From Yponomeuta sedellus (taxonomy: Eukaryota > Arthropoda > Insecta > Lepidoptera > Yponomeutidae): DNA of 64,000 nucleotides. The stretch is from NCBI GenBank assembly GCA_934045075.1, contig OW203726.1:19156988-19220987 (forward strand), read 5' to 3'. This document shows, one piece after another, positions 8,925-20,283 of this stretch (within the stretch, counting starts at the first letter, position 1; each line of letters opens with the position of its first letter). Made by a program: the position numbers and the translations under genes. The notes below the pieces were generated by a model. That model worked only from the letters and a program-made list of their open reading frames with translations, was not told where the DNA came from and did not search any database.

Positions 8925-11232
8925 ATGCTTGACTACATCTCCCTGGCTTTTGTGGTCGCTGTGAAGGTGTTCAAGAAAACAACACCAAATGGAAAAATCA
9001 CTGTTTACCTGGGCAAGCGCGACTTCATTGATCATATAGATTACTGCGACCCCGTCGATGGAGTTGTAGTGGTTGACACCGAGTACCTGAAAGGAAGGAA
9101 GGTCTACAGTCAGGTACAACTCTTTGAAGTGCAGTGATTGTGAAGTTCTTAAAGTGTGGTGCAAAGAACTGTTTCTAAACGTAACGTATTTTTGTTCAGC
9201 TGGTGACTACCTACCGCTATGGTAGGGAAGAGGATGAGGTCATGGGAGTGAAGTTCACCAAGGAAATGGTCATTGGGCAGGAGCAGGTGGTGCCCTTGGT
9301 TAACGCGAAAATGGAGTTGACAACGGTGCAGGAGAAGCTGCTGAAGAAGCTTGGGCCCAACGCCTACCCCTTCACCTTTAACTTCCCAGAAATGGCACCA
9401 AGCTCGGTAAATGGGCTATCCGCAAAGAAGTTTTTATTCTTGTCACATCTATAAGCATTGTGTAACTTTTATACTAATGGTCAAATTCGTAGGTTACTCT
9501 TCAACCAGCTGAAGAGGATCAGGGGAAACCAATGGGAGTCGAATATTGCGTAAAGACTTACGTTGCTGAGAGTGAGGATCAGAAGACTCACAAACGTAGC
9601 TCTGTTACTCTGGCTATCAAGAAGGTAGAACACTTAATTCACTCTTAATCTTTTCCACTTTCCAATGCATTAAATGGGTGGACATGCTGTTTAAATGAGA
9701 ACCTGTAGGTACAAAATCTCGTTTCTCAAATGTCCGAGAGTCAATTTAAATATATTAGTATGTCGATATCCCCGAATGGGTGAGCGAGTTCATTGAAACA
9801 CACTCACTTGAAATAGTCCAAAGCAACTTGACCATTTCACACTACATAAGAAAGGTGTATTGCTTCTAATCCGGATAAAAAACTTATACTGATTTATAAA
9901 TCTCAATGGAGTAAAAAATATCAACGGTAATAATTATCTTAATACTTAAACTTGTTCTCTAAAATTTCATACAGCTGCAACACGCCCCGACATCCCGCGG
10001 CCGTCGTCTGCCGAGCTCTCTCGTGAGCAAGGGCTTCACTTTCAGCAACGGAAAGATTAACCTGGAAGTCACTTTGGACCGAGAAATCTATTATCATGGC
10101 GAAAAGATTGCGGCTAACGTGATCGTCTCCAACAACTCGAGAAAGTCAGTCCGGAACATCCGCTGCATGGTCATCCAACACGTTGAGATTACGATGATCA
10201 ACTCGCAGTTCAGTCGTCACGTAGCTTCGCTGGAGAGCCGTGAAGGCTGCCCTATCACGCCTGGAGCTAGTCTGTCCAAGACCTTCTATTTGGTGCCACT
10301 ATCTCGCACTAACAAGGACATCCGTGGTCAGTAACAGAATTGCAATTTTGGTTGCAAGGCTGTCAAATAGTTTGTCTAAAAGTTTCCATGTTTCTATCTC
10401 TGTTTTATAATATTATGCAATACATAGCGTATTTCGCGTAACAACGTCCATGCTTCTGCAACAGGTGTGGCTCTTGACGGACATCTCAAAGAAGACGATG
10501 TAAACCTAGCCAGCTCCACCTTGGTGGCTGAAGGGAAGTGCCCGGCTGATGCCATCGGTATTGTGATCTCTTACTCCGTCCGGGTGAAGCTGAACTGTGG
10601 CACCCTAGGAGGGGAGCTGGTCACTGACGTGCCGTTTAAGTTGCTCCACCCAGCTGAAGGTTAGTGAAACATATAAAAACCTAATGGATCTTTAAATACG
10701 GGAAAGGTGCAGTCTTTCCCGAAATTTATACGCGAAACCTGCCCGGATTTATCAACTACTGGAGGGTGGTTGCGAGATTCATATCTTTCGCTACCACTAA
10801 GAAATATTGTAGGATAAAACAAAATTTGATGCATAATTTTTGGATACTTCTGCAAGCGTAAATTACCTACCTATCCTAGAATAAGCGGATACTACACATG
10901 AAAAAAGACTAAGCGGATACTACACATGAAAAAATCGTCTTGTTATCATGAAACACTAAATTTCAATGAACTTCCTACAAAGATATGATATTGTGTAAGA
11001 ATAGGAAATTGGCAGATAGCGAAAGTATTTTAACGGTTTATTATTTAAAAATCCGTTCATTACGTAATTAATTTGTTTCAAAGGATCTGTGGAACGCCAG
11101 CGCTTCAATGCAATGAAGAAGATGCAGTCGATCGAGCGACATCGCTACGAGAACTCGTTATATACGAACGAAGAGGAAGATAACATCGTCTTCGAAGACT
11201 TTGCTCGTCTCAGGATGAACGAGCCGGAGTAA
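8925..11232 (+). CDS. Arr2: Visual arrestin, Arr2 type (phosrestin), six coding exons
   Basis: Encodes a 407-residue arrestin that binds activated, phosphorylated rhodopsin in photoreceptors and ends its G-protein signalling; antennal expression is also known for moth arrestins. Coding exons: 8925-9113, 9200-9406, 9493-9624, 9975-10326, 10465-10659, 11084-11232; all introns are GT-AG and phases join cleanly. Landmarks: [20 protein letters not shown] with the DYCDPVDG strand in exon 1; [15 protein letters not shown] in exon 2; [16 protein letters not shown] and the [16 protein letters not shown] segment in exon 4; [17 protein letters not shown] in exon 5; C-terminal [17 protein letters not shown] in exon 6. 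It is the short insect form without a long clathrin-box tail. Oddity: the usual start ([10 protein letters not shown]) is replaced by F, and the only in-frame ATG adds the residues MLDYISLAF. Sibling Arr1-type identity is less likely given these motifs. Confidence 0.95.
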
Positions 11233-11492
11233 ATGGCTAACATATGAGAAAACAAAAAAATCGCAAAACAAAATAATATAAAAAAGGGGGGTCCCGATCT
11301 CTAAACAAAAAAATATAATCAAGCAAGTGCAATACATTTTAACAACATTTTAACGTTCTATTTATTGGATAATTCACTTCATTATTATCGTATTCTTTAA
11401 TTCCACCTATTAGGTATTAAACTGTTTTTTTTTCTTATGAGATATTTATGCGTTGAGAAAAAAATCTTCTAAAACATTTAATTATTTTATCA

Positions 11493-11562
11493 AATAAAAT
11501 ATAGTAGGTACTCACCGAAATTTTATTGTAACTATACACTTATTTATTTATGTTATAATAAA
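11493..11562 (+). terminator. Poly(A) signals of the arrestin gene
   Basis: AATAAA at 11493-11498 and again at 11557-11562, 261 and 325 bp beyond the stop codon. They give a 3' UTR of roughly 280-350 nt. Confidence 0.6.
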
Positions 11563-12400
11563 AAATATCACCATACCACTACGAGTTTAATTTCCATAAA
11601 ATGTTATCAAGGAAACTTAGAAGTAAACACCTGAAGAGTTTGTGCAGTACTGACTCAAAAGAAAAGATGCAATGAGCTCATGTCCTTCGGGCATTTGCAT
11701 ATGAAGTGATGGTATTTACTTTAGGGAAAGGGGTTGAATTTTTTGTTACACTTGTCCGTCAGCCCCGTCCGAGTCTCAAGTCCATTGTCCATATACAAAG
11801 ATGTGTCATTGTTAATTCACTGGCTGCATACACCAGTTGGCAATTTTATGGTTATTGGATCGTTGTTTTAGCATAATATACATAAATTTACGAACTGAAT
11901 TGTTTTCTATTCTCTTAGTTCTATTTGCTTTAACTCTCATACGAACTTTTACCTACTCTATTATAATAATTTGGTACGAAAATAGAAGACGTAATTGGAA
12001 CCTAACTTAAGATAAAAATTATTTTACTACAAATTCTTAAAAATGGAGACAGCATGTTATATTATTTTTCATAAAATGTTTAGATACCTAGGTTTTTTAT
12101 TTTTTATTGTGTCGATAAGAAACCATTATGCAGTCAAAGACAATAGTATGCGGAATGCGGAACAGGTACAGTTTAACTTTTATTTTTTTACCAAGCTGTA
12201 CACGGATTAAGGATTCTAAAGTAGCAGCTAAACATATGACATTTCCAGTGGTTTTTGAATTGATTATTCATCAGATTTACGAAAAAAAATTAAGTGAGTT
12301 AGAACTTATATTCCTTTCATTAAGAAATTACAGGTATTTAGAATTTGGTGAGTTCCATTTACATCCAATTTGAATTCAATTAGCTTAAACATTTATAAAC
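11563..12400. other. Intergenic stretch
   Basis: AT-rich non-coding DNA. A short plus-strand open frame at 12128-12373 shows no domain, no splice context and no relative; it was not called. Confidence 0.4.
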
Positions 12401-12674
12401 TTAAAAACCTATTTAGAGGCTAAAAAATTCACCCATGCCGGGATTCGAACCCGCAACCTCTGGCTATCCGTGCCAGCGCTCTACCAATTGAGCCAATGGG
12501 CGATTCACCGGCATCCGGCATCAGTGAAATTTCGAACCTCTTTAGATACACTATTCTCTGTATTACGTACAGGCAGCGACATCTGGCTTAAGCAAATTGC
12601 ATCACTTACAGCCCCGACTACCTACTTTGCAGTTAGGTTTTATTTACATCGGAACGATATCACTGTACCCACAT
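12401..12674 (+). mobile_element. Hairpin SINE, one arm (tRNA-like unit antisense)
   Basis: Begins AAAACCTATTTAGAGGCT and carries an antisense tRNA-like unit at about 12433-12501 (B box read as GGATTCGAACCC on this strand, antisense A box in AATTGAGCCAATGGGC). It continues through TGAAATTTCGAACCTCTTTA, ATTACGTACAGGCAGCGACAT and GACTACCTACTTTGCAG, all shared in order with the complete copy at 51758-52258. The second arm is missing: the sequence breaks in the loop region where a 5S-derived SINE has inserted (12675). Confidence 0.8.
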
Positions 12675-13065
12675 ATACGTTACGTTATCAACCCTTGTAT
12701 GTCCCCACTGCTGGGGCACGGGTCTCTTCCTGCATCGGAGGAAGGTTAGGCCATACTCCACTACGGGGGCCAAGTCCGGGTTGGTGGAGGGTTGTAAGAC
12801 AGTGGCGGGCCTTACTGTCAAAGTTATCAAGCCGCCCATAAGGCCTGTGACATGGCTTAACGACTGCCATTATATGACAGCCGGCACCAACGGCTTAACG
12901 TGCCTTGCGAAGCACGGAAGCGCTCGGAAAAATGCCACTAGCGGTAGTCACGGGACGCTCACCCATCCCGTACCTGACCGCGCCTGTTGTTGCTTAACCA
13001 AGTGATTGATTCCAATCACTTGGTTCGCCTAGGCCACGAGCGCTTCATGAGCGCTGTACCCACAT
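12663..13065 (-). mobile_element. 5S-derived SINE, full copy with 12-bp target duplication
   Basis: The element (12675-13053) is flanked by the duplication CTGTACCCACAT at 12663-12674 and 13054-13065. Read on the minus strand it starts AAGCGCTCGTGGCCTAG, holds the GTTAAGCAAC box and a GGTCAGGTACGGGATGGGTG block as in the 5S rRNA internal promoter, and ends GGGGACATACAAGGGTTGATAAC. It sits inside the hairpin SINE that begins at 12401, so it is the younger insertion. Confidence 0.85.
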
Positions 13066-14746
13066 GATTATACTATTTTTATTTTTAATGCACATGTTTT
13101 TTTTGTTTTTCTTGCCACACATGCAATACATTAGGAACGTTCTAAAACATCGTTGAATCTACGTTGAATACAATATATTACCTACCTGACAAATGACAAT
13201 GTCATGATTGTAGTTCTTAAATCAAGGGTCAACGTCAAAATGTTTTTTCAGACCGGAAACTGGTCAAACGTGTTTCAATTCAAACTAGACCCGTTAGAAC
13301 AAGGAAACCGCCAAGATGCTATTGATGACATCACTGTCCTTTCCTTACAAGGTCCTTTCTTTCCGGGTGTCGCAAGCTCGAAGGACCCGTCCAAAAACCT
13401 GTTTGACCACTCTAGTGTGTGGGAAAGGACAGTTCAGATAGTGACCCTTTATTTGCATGCCGCTGAATACAATCGGCCGATTAGAAGCTCTTTCAAAGGA
13501 AAGCAATGGCAAGTGTTTGAAGGGTCCTATTGAAATTATTCCGGTTCTAGACATTGCACGGAAGTTTTGCGAAGAGTCCGCGGTAGGGGCGAGATAGTGG
13601 ACAATATTGTTCCCACGTTCGGAAGTGGTCAAACTGGTTTGTCCCGCCTGAGTTAGGGGTGGACCGGCCACCTTTGACCCCTAATGGGTTGGGTCTTAAG
13701 AAATAGTCGGAGCGACCGTTATTTTGCAAAAGTCACACACAGTTTTGCACTGTTATGCACAATGATTGACGTAGGTAGGTACGTATCTATACCAGATAGA
13801 ATTAAGCGGATGCGCTTCAGTTATGGAATGGTTTAGTCCTTCAGTACCGGTTTATTAATTTTACCAGTTTAGTACTTCAGTATGCGTGAACTTTCATTAG
13901 AAACGGAAGGTAAAAGCAATAAGTAGGTAAAAAGACTGTAGGTATAGTCAAGAATTATGTTTTTATATAAGGGTGTATACATACAATCCCCATAAATGAA
14001 AAATATAGGTAGGTATTTGAAAATGCCCCCTTTCAAGTCGTCAATACAAACCACTTTTGCTATGGTCACAAATTAGAAATACGAAGAAAAATATTAGGAG
14101 GTACGATAAAATTGATTTTTAAAGGATGGAAAGTAGCAAAGTGCTACTTTAAAATACCATAAGATGTAAAAAACATTCCAGTGTCAAGGAGTAAATATAA
14201 AATTAAGTTTTTTTATTGCATAACGAGTCAGGTATAATTTTACAAGACTTCTTAAGATAACTCATTAGAATTAAAACAAGGTTTCGATAATCCCAACCTC
14301 TAAAATGTCGGTATATGTGAAAACCTTTTAATAACTCTATATTGTACAAGTTAGGTCTATATTCTACATTGTGTTTTGTTATCTAAGTCGATGGTTTTCC
14401 TAAAACTCTTTTCCTAAATGAATAATAATGTGTACCTAATATATCTTCATAGACTTTAAGTTCCGCATAATAAATCGCTTTTCTTCTCAAAAGGTGTTCA
14501 ACCCTTTTGCTGCAGCGTCCACAAAAGATTTTTTGCGCATTCGCGTGCCATATTAGCATCCGCATGAGGTGGAAGAAACGTTTTGTTGGGCTTGACACGT
14601 TTCCCCTAATTTCGAGAGTGGTCCAGACTTGGTCCACGGGTTGGGGCTAGGTGGATTCAGTAAATATTTATATAACACTTGACACTTTTTTCACTAGGGG
14701 AGTCTTTTTTATTGACTTTTATTGATCTGTTTTTGTCGCAGATTTA
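13066..14746. other. Long stretch without a recognised gene
   Basis: At 13067-13092 there is a reversed tail of the hairpin SINE (ATACTATTTTTATTTTTAATGC). From 13200 to 13730 the sequence is less AT-rich and open on both strands (13204-13533 plus, 13345-13671 minus), without any recognisable domain; it may be an unclassified repeat. An 84-residue minus frame at 14383-14637 is likewise unrecognised. Confidence 0.4.
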
Positions 14747-14932
14747 GGCTAGGCGCGCACGGGTTACCTAAGTCACCGTGACTGTTTCGTCACTCTTATC
14801 AATACCGTGGGTATGTATGGAGATGCGCCTATGTTACGACGTGACAACTGGATGACATTTCGCGCATCTCATTACAAATCTACGGAGTGATGAAACAGTC
14901 TCGGTGACAAAAGTACCCGTGCGCGCCTAGCC
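14747..14932. mobile_element. Harbinger-type MITE with GC-rich TIRs
   Basis: Terminal repeats GGCTAGGCGCGCACGGGT (14747-14764) and its exact complement (14915-14932) are flanked by the trinucleotide TTA on both sides (14744-14746, 14933-14935). Inner arms continue imperfectly (GTCACCGTGACTGTTTCGTCACTC). A 3-bp TWA duplication and 186-bp size fit a non-autonomous PIF/Harbinger element. Confidence 0.75.
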
Positions 14933-15280
14933 TTACTTCTGACTTCTAAATAATGATACTATTGAGAAACAATGCATTATATTATAAGTTTAGTGAGGGC
15001 CTGGAGATCTGTCACACAGAATCTTTCCTAGCTTAGGCTGGACCAGGACTTATTCCTATTTGAGATGCTGGAACCGCTTACGTAGTAATAAGTCCTGACC
15101 TTTACATATTTTTTGTTTTAGTACATCTGTGAGAAGGAAATAAATTACTTACTTACTTCATCGTTCCTATGTAGGTAAGTGTAGATCTCCATAATTTCCT
15201 GAATCGAAGACTGCTTACATTATACATTGTAAAAAATATGACATTCAACAAACCGAATATAAACTCTTTACGTCGTAATA

Positions 15281-15500
15281 AAATAAATATTCATGGACAT
15301 ATTACACAGATCTCGTAAGTCCTATTCTAAGTACAACTAAATGACTTGTGTTATAGGTCCTAACTCGAAGATAGATCTAATACAATAATTACATAGATAA
15401 CATCCAAGAACCGAGACAAACTAGAAAAGTTCTTTTTCTAGTTTGACCCGGCCGGGGATCGAACTCGAGGCCTTCGGAAATAAATTTCTAATGGCATGAA
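15281..15500 (-). mobile_element. tRNA-Tyr-headed SINE
   Basis: Minus-strand copy of the family best seen at 16818-17078: tail motif ATTCATGGACATATTAC, body with GACTTGTGTTATAGG and AACATCCAAGA, and B-box side CGGCCGGGGATCGAACTCG. The head beyond 15480 is diverged. Confidence 0.75.
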
Positions 15501-15843
15501 CCATTGACAGGTCGACAGCACATCATCAATATTCATAGGTATACTCTACTGTCTTACGCTACGGGTGACTTTGCAACTAAAATGTAAAAGTTGAGCAGCT
15601 GTAGACTATACACTCGACTAACAACCTTTACAGTTTGGTCTTTTAGAGTCAACCGCTAGCCGCTAAGCTATATCTACTTATAAATAAATATAATATAAAG
15701 CTAAAGTGTGTTAAGAAACAATTTAGGTACATACATGCAGCTGGAAATAAATACCTACACTTGATGGTAATGTAGTTAACATATTATTCCAGTCCTGACT
15801 TTTCCAGTAGATGAGCAGTTAAATTAGATTATGGGATGTAATA

Positions 15844-15971
15844 GTACATTACACAACTAGGGTGGTAATACAAAGAAAGGCCGAGATCGCAGAAGTTTGC
15901 GGCCCGAGCTGCAAGCGAGGGACGTAAATATGCGATCGAGAGCTTTCTTTATTACCTCCCGTGTTGTGTAC
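15844..15971. mobile_element. Foldback element, about 128 bp
   Basis: Arms 15844-15880 and 15943-15971 pair imperfectly (GTACATTACACAACTAGGG... against CCCGTGTTGTGTAC, with shared GGTAATA.AAAGAAAG). The centre has AGATCGCAGAAG opposite TGCGATCGAG. A MITE by structure; class not assigned. Confidence 0.6.
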
Positions 15972-16464
15972 ATCTTTTTATGTCTACACTTGGCCAGAAA
16001 GCGGCTTTATCCGTACGCGCAGCGTGCAGACAAAGCCGCTTTATTGCAAGGTGTGGCATAAAATACGATTGAGTAACGAAAACTATTCTATCAGACAATT
16101 TTGGCATCCCCGCTCAAACCAGCCCGCATCAAACGACAATCAACATTATCTACGAACTAAACAATAGAGTCTTCCACTGTCCTTTGTCCAAAAAACCCGT
16201 TTGCTTGGTCGTTCGTGGGAATCGTGGCCCCAGTGACCCCCGATGTGTATCTCCTCCGCCTTTGTTCCACACCAACGGATAACGGTTAAACGAAACTGTT
16301 GCTTCTTTCACTTATTCCGTGAGTCTGATGGATACATCCGGTGTGGAAAACGAACATACTCTACCTTACAAGTATTAATGGTACTCTTTTGGTTGTTTTT
16401 GGATATAAACCAAAGATTCTTGACTTACAAAAGCTGATTCCTTAACGTCTGTATGCGTATCTCG

Positions 16465-16565
16465 TAAGGTCTACTTCCACCAATCCGGACTTGGCCCCCG
16501 TGGTGTAGTATGGCCTATACCTTCATCACGGAAGAAACCCCTGCCCCTTAGTGGGGACATAATGT
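16465..16565 (+). repeat. 3' remnant of the 5S-derived SINE
   Basis: CTTCCACCAATCCGGACTTG, CCCCCGTGGTGTAGTATGG and CCTTAGTGGGGACATA match the 3' half of the family, here followed by a GATTATGATGATGAGGATG tail. Confidence 0.7.
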
Positions 16566-16817
16566 ATTGATTATGATGATGAGGATGAAAGTCTACCTTA
16601 TGTCGTTACATAATTAAGTTCACATATTTTTTTATTTTTACATAAGCATTTAACTAATTTAATTATGTTATTATAGACATCATGCGACATCAATTTATAA
16701 TCTTAAAATTCTCAATCTCACTAATTCTTATTCTTCAACCTATACTATTTACCATAACTGACATTTCGCTATCAATCTCCTATTTTATTTATCTTTTTTG
16801 ATATTTCACTAATATGA

Positions 16818-17078
16818 CGGCCTCGGTGGTGCAGCGATGTGGCACGCTGACTGTAAAACCGAAGGTCTCGGGTTCGATCCCCGGCCGGGTCAAACTAGGA
16901 AACGAACTTTTCTAGTTTGTCTCGGGTCTTGGGACGTTATCTATGTATTTATTGTATTAAATCTGTCGTCAAGTTAGCACAAGTCATTTACTTGTACTTA
17001 TAACACAAGTTATTTAGTTGTACTTAGTATAGGGCTAACGAGATCTGTGTAATATGTCCATGAATATTTATTATTATA
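16818..17078 (+). mobile_element. tRNA-Tyr-headed SINE, complete copy
   Basis: The head has a tRNA fold pattern: A-box region GGTGGTGCAGCGATGTGG, anticodon-arm text CTGACTGTAAAACC (GTA in the anticodon position, as in tRNA-Tyr), and B box GGTTCGATCCC. The body and AT-rich tail follow. Sister copies on the minus strand lie at 15281, 28387 and 31310. It is a Pol III SINE, not a tRNA gene, because the acceptor stem does not close. Confidence 0.85.
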
Positions 17079-18068
17079 ATAATGTTAACGGGGACGATTG
17101 TGTCTAGTGGAATGTAACTTTAAGTTGAAAACTATGTTAATTAAATAAAAGTGTGTTTTGAAAAGAATTTGAGTTTCTTTGATAGTGTCTTCTTCACATA
17201 ATCTATTATTGTAAAACTGTGAAACAGCTTTGACGTTCATTGAGTTCATTTTGATTTTATAGTGATTTTTTTTTATTTTGATAAATACGAGTAGGTATTT
17301 AATAAGCATAACATGACATTCTTCACCTCGGCCCACCACCACCTAATAGTAATCTAGTTAATTCAATGATTGACCGGCTAGATCCACCGTGGTTCCTAGA
17401 GCCAGTAAAATTACCTCGCTAACATAAATTACTTTGTTATTACTGCACTGAAGCTGCTATATCAAAGCACAGGCAGTCCAACGAACTCCGCGTGTATTTC
17501 CATACTGCTTCCTGACTTACGGCTTTATCCATCGACGAAAATGGTTCCAATGCCGACTATGACGTATCATGCTGTCCTGCTTTAACTCGATACAGATTAA
17601 GAGAGACATTATGCGAGTTTTCAGTTAAGACTGGAGCAGGGAAGCTTAATCGAGAAGAAAAACTAGTTTTAATAGTCTTTTAGCATCTGAGACAGGAAGT
17701 TACTTTCTACAGGGATTACGTCTTAGCATTAAAATTAGTAATCGGTTCTGTTGGCCCGAGCTACACCATCGTTGCTTATAGAGGAATGCAGTTAATAAAC
17801 TGATAGTAGGTAATCTTTTAATAGATCGTTTACCTATAAGATATTGAACGGAAACTGGCCAGAAATTGGTATTAAAACTATAGTTTCGAGCTTTTCAGGA
17901 ATTGATATTTTTAAGTAAAACGAAACAACAATATCAAGTAACTAAACACAAATTTAATAAATGGTAATGGAAATAAATAAGCAATAACAAAAACCTAATA
18001 ACTAAACTTAACAAACATTCAGGTAGGTAGGCAGTGAGGCAATATTACATCCACAACTACTTGTGCAG
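17079..18068. other. Region 3' of the cuticle-type gene
   Basis: Non-coding; probably includes the 3' UTR of the minus-strand gene ending at 18069. No AATAAA signal was found on the minus strand within the first 200 bp past its stop. Confidence 0.4.
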
Positions 18069-20283
18069 TCACTGATAGTTAGTGTTAGGAATAATAGGCT
18101 GCAGGACATAAGCTTGGCCAGTTGCTCTGTCTACCACATGACCTGTGGATGGTTCTAAGAATAACCTAGGCGCTGCAGCAGCTTGGTAATGTTGCCTAAC
18201 ACCTGCGCCAGCTTCATAAGGAACAAACTGCTGGTCTTGAAGCTTCTGTGGTTTGTTGTAGTAGGACTCTTGAACGTTCTCTTGAACTTTCCTAGGCTTG
18301 TAATAGGTGTCGTGGACATCTTCCAAAGTAACCTTTTCGTTATCAGAGTCTTGTGTTGGGTTGTACGCCTCGCTTTCCTTTTCAGCATCGTGTGGTTTTT
18401 TGCTCTTCAGTGCGGGCCGCCGCGTCGTCGGCTCTTTTTTAGATTCGGTGTCGTCTTCGTCGTTTTCTTCGGATTCCTCCACGTTGTACGTATGGGCCGC
18501 CTTTTGACGCTTGCCTTCGCGGACGTTCCGTTTGTAGACCACTTCTTGAGTGTCTCTTGGTGTTTTACGTTCGGGTTTAGTTCTCAGATTGTGTGCGCGT
18601 TTACTCCTCTCGTTTTCGTTGAATTGGGATGCTTTCTCTGGGTCGTAGGAGTCATTGTCGTAGGTCAACGTTTGTTCACTCGGTTCGTCGTAGGCGTCGT
18701 TGGTGTTTTCTTCTTTGTAAGAGCCATAATCGTGACCACCGTGCTGGTCTTGATCGTGGTCATAGCTACCGTCGTTGTTGTCATTATTATGGCCAGCGTG
18801 GTTGAGATCCCAGTAATGTTCACCATAACCACCCTTTTTGTCACCCCATCTCACCTGAAGGTGTTTAGAATGTTAAATGTTTTATTTTATCTTATATCTT
18901 AGACGAAAGCAAAAAGGAAGAAGATGCGATATCACAGCATGATTGAAAATTATATCTTCTTCCTTTGATGTAAGTCTAAGAGCTGTAGGTTATTTTGTTA
19001 GTTATCCAATTGAGAGAGAGAGAAAGAGAGATGTAGAGAAAGAAATGAAAGAGAAAAAATCAATAAAGGCATTCCCACGGCAAATGAGGCTAAGGACAGA
19101 TAGTTAGGACAAGATTTTCTTCTAAAGCGTTCCACGCTTCATTTATGATTTGTTCGCTAAAACCGTAGGATTAGATTATTAGTAATTTAAATGAAACACA
19201 CGTTATATATTTGCTAATAAAGGATTAATTCGGTGTGCACTTTAACGATGAATATGTTGCTGTCAAGTGAAGTAAATACTCGTACAATATTGACTGTCGT
19301 AGACCAATTTGATAGGAAACTCTGGGAATCTGAGTACCGTCTGAGTAGTTTGAGTAAAACTATAAAGGGCGCTGATCCATCGCCGACGTCAGAAACAAGA
19401 TTCCTCCTACACTCGTCCGGAAAATACAAGAAAAGGTTATATTATAAAAAAATAATATAAGCTTTACTTGTTAATATTTCATCGACACGGCGGCGGTGAA
19501 CAGGCGGCCTAAGAAGTCAAATTGATCCTTCAAAAAAACACTTAAGGCTTCATTTAAATCTGATACCCCTTTTGCTCGCATTTTCCAACATTTTTATGAT
19601 TGTAAAAATGCATGTTACTTCAAATAGAAGCATCTATATAGATTTTGATGAAGAAAACTAGGATGTAAAATTATCTTGTTCGTTAATTAATTAATTAACA
19701 AACATAAATTCATGCCTGTAGTCTGGAGAGGTAAAATAGAGAAAAGTGTTTTCTTTGCTCAATCATTAACTACTTAATGTTGACTTGAACCATTTTGTGA
19801 AGTCTGATACATTTTATCAACATAAAAATCATTATTTTCTCCAGAACGATCCAGATCGTAACGTATCCAGGCACCTAGCTTAAATTAAATTACGTTTCTT
19901 AATTGGTGTTTCTAAACAACTTTAGTCCTTAATAAATACAAAATTAAATATTTATAAAATATCTGTTTGTATCATTATCAAGTGTCCCAGTTTAACTTTT
20001 TACGTTTACTTATTGCTGTTACTGTCTATGCAATTTTAAGCATTAATAAATTAAAAATTCAAAATATATATTTTTTTTACAACCAATAAATATGTCAAAA
20101 TGTGCGACTGAGACGGCTGCTCGAAGTAAGAGCAGCTTAAACAAAAAAGCAGCGGCGTTTCGTACTTTCGCGGAGAACAATCCCGTGGAAGGCCTCGACC
20201 GCTCGTGCCTCTCGGTGAAGTGACGGGCGCTGCCCTGCCGATGCCCCTGGTCGTAGTCCTCAGACGTGGGCGCATGCATATAC
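18069..20283 (-). CDS. Cuticle-type secreted protein, two exons found
   Basis: Exons on the minus strand: 20283-20166 (39 codons plus 1 nt) and 18854-18069 (261 codons and stop), joined in phase 0 across a GTACGA donor and a CTTCAG acceptor. The joined product reads SEDYDQGHRQGSARHFTERH, then STGLFSAK|VRWGDKKGGY and GEHYWDLNHAGH, then a long low-complexity D/H/N/K/E-rich stretch with RSKR and repeated YYKP/YYNKP, ending in a VPYEAG...EPSTGHVVDRATG tail. The GDKKGGYGEHYWDLNH block recurs in insect extracellular cuticle-type proteins (recalled). The exon with the signal peptide was not located; the upstream exon's acceptor (CTAAAG, after a CT-rich tract) is reasonable but unproven. Function beyond a probable structural role in cuticle is unknown. 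Confidence 0.65.
18855..20165 (-). other. Intron of the cuticle-type gene
   Basis: 1311-bp intron with a GT(ACGA) donor and a TTCAG acceptor. It contains short frames open on both strands at 19214-19460 with no domain. A GA-rich simple stretch lies at 19011-19040. Confidence 0.5.

Noticed and set aside
13204..13671. Overlapping open frames of 109 (plus) and 108 (minus) residues
   Set aside because: Open on both strands, no domain, no splice or promoter context; more likely an unclassified repeat.
14383..14637. 84-residue basic minus-strand frame with CGRCSKRVEHLLRRK
   Set aside because: No family recognised and no supporting signals; could not be distinguished from chance.
18183..18902. 239-residue plus-strand open frame, rich in V/F/L
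   Set aside because: It is the complement of the low-complexity cuticle-type exon; the minus strand has the motifs and splice sites.
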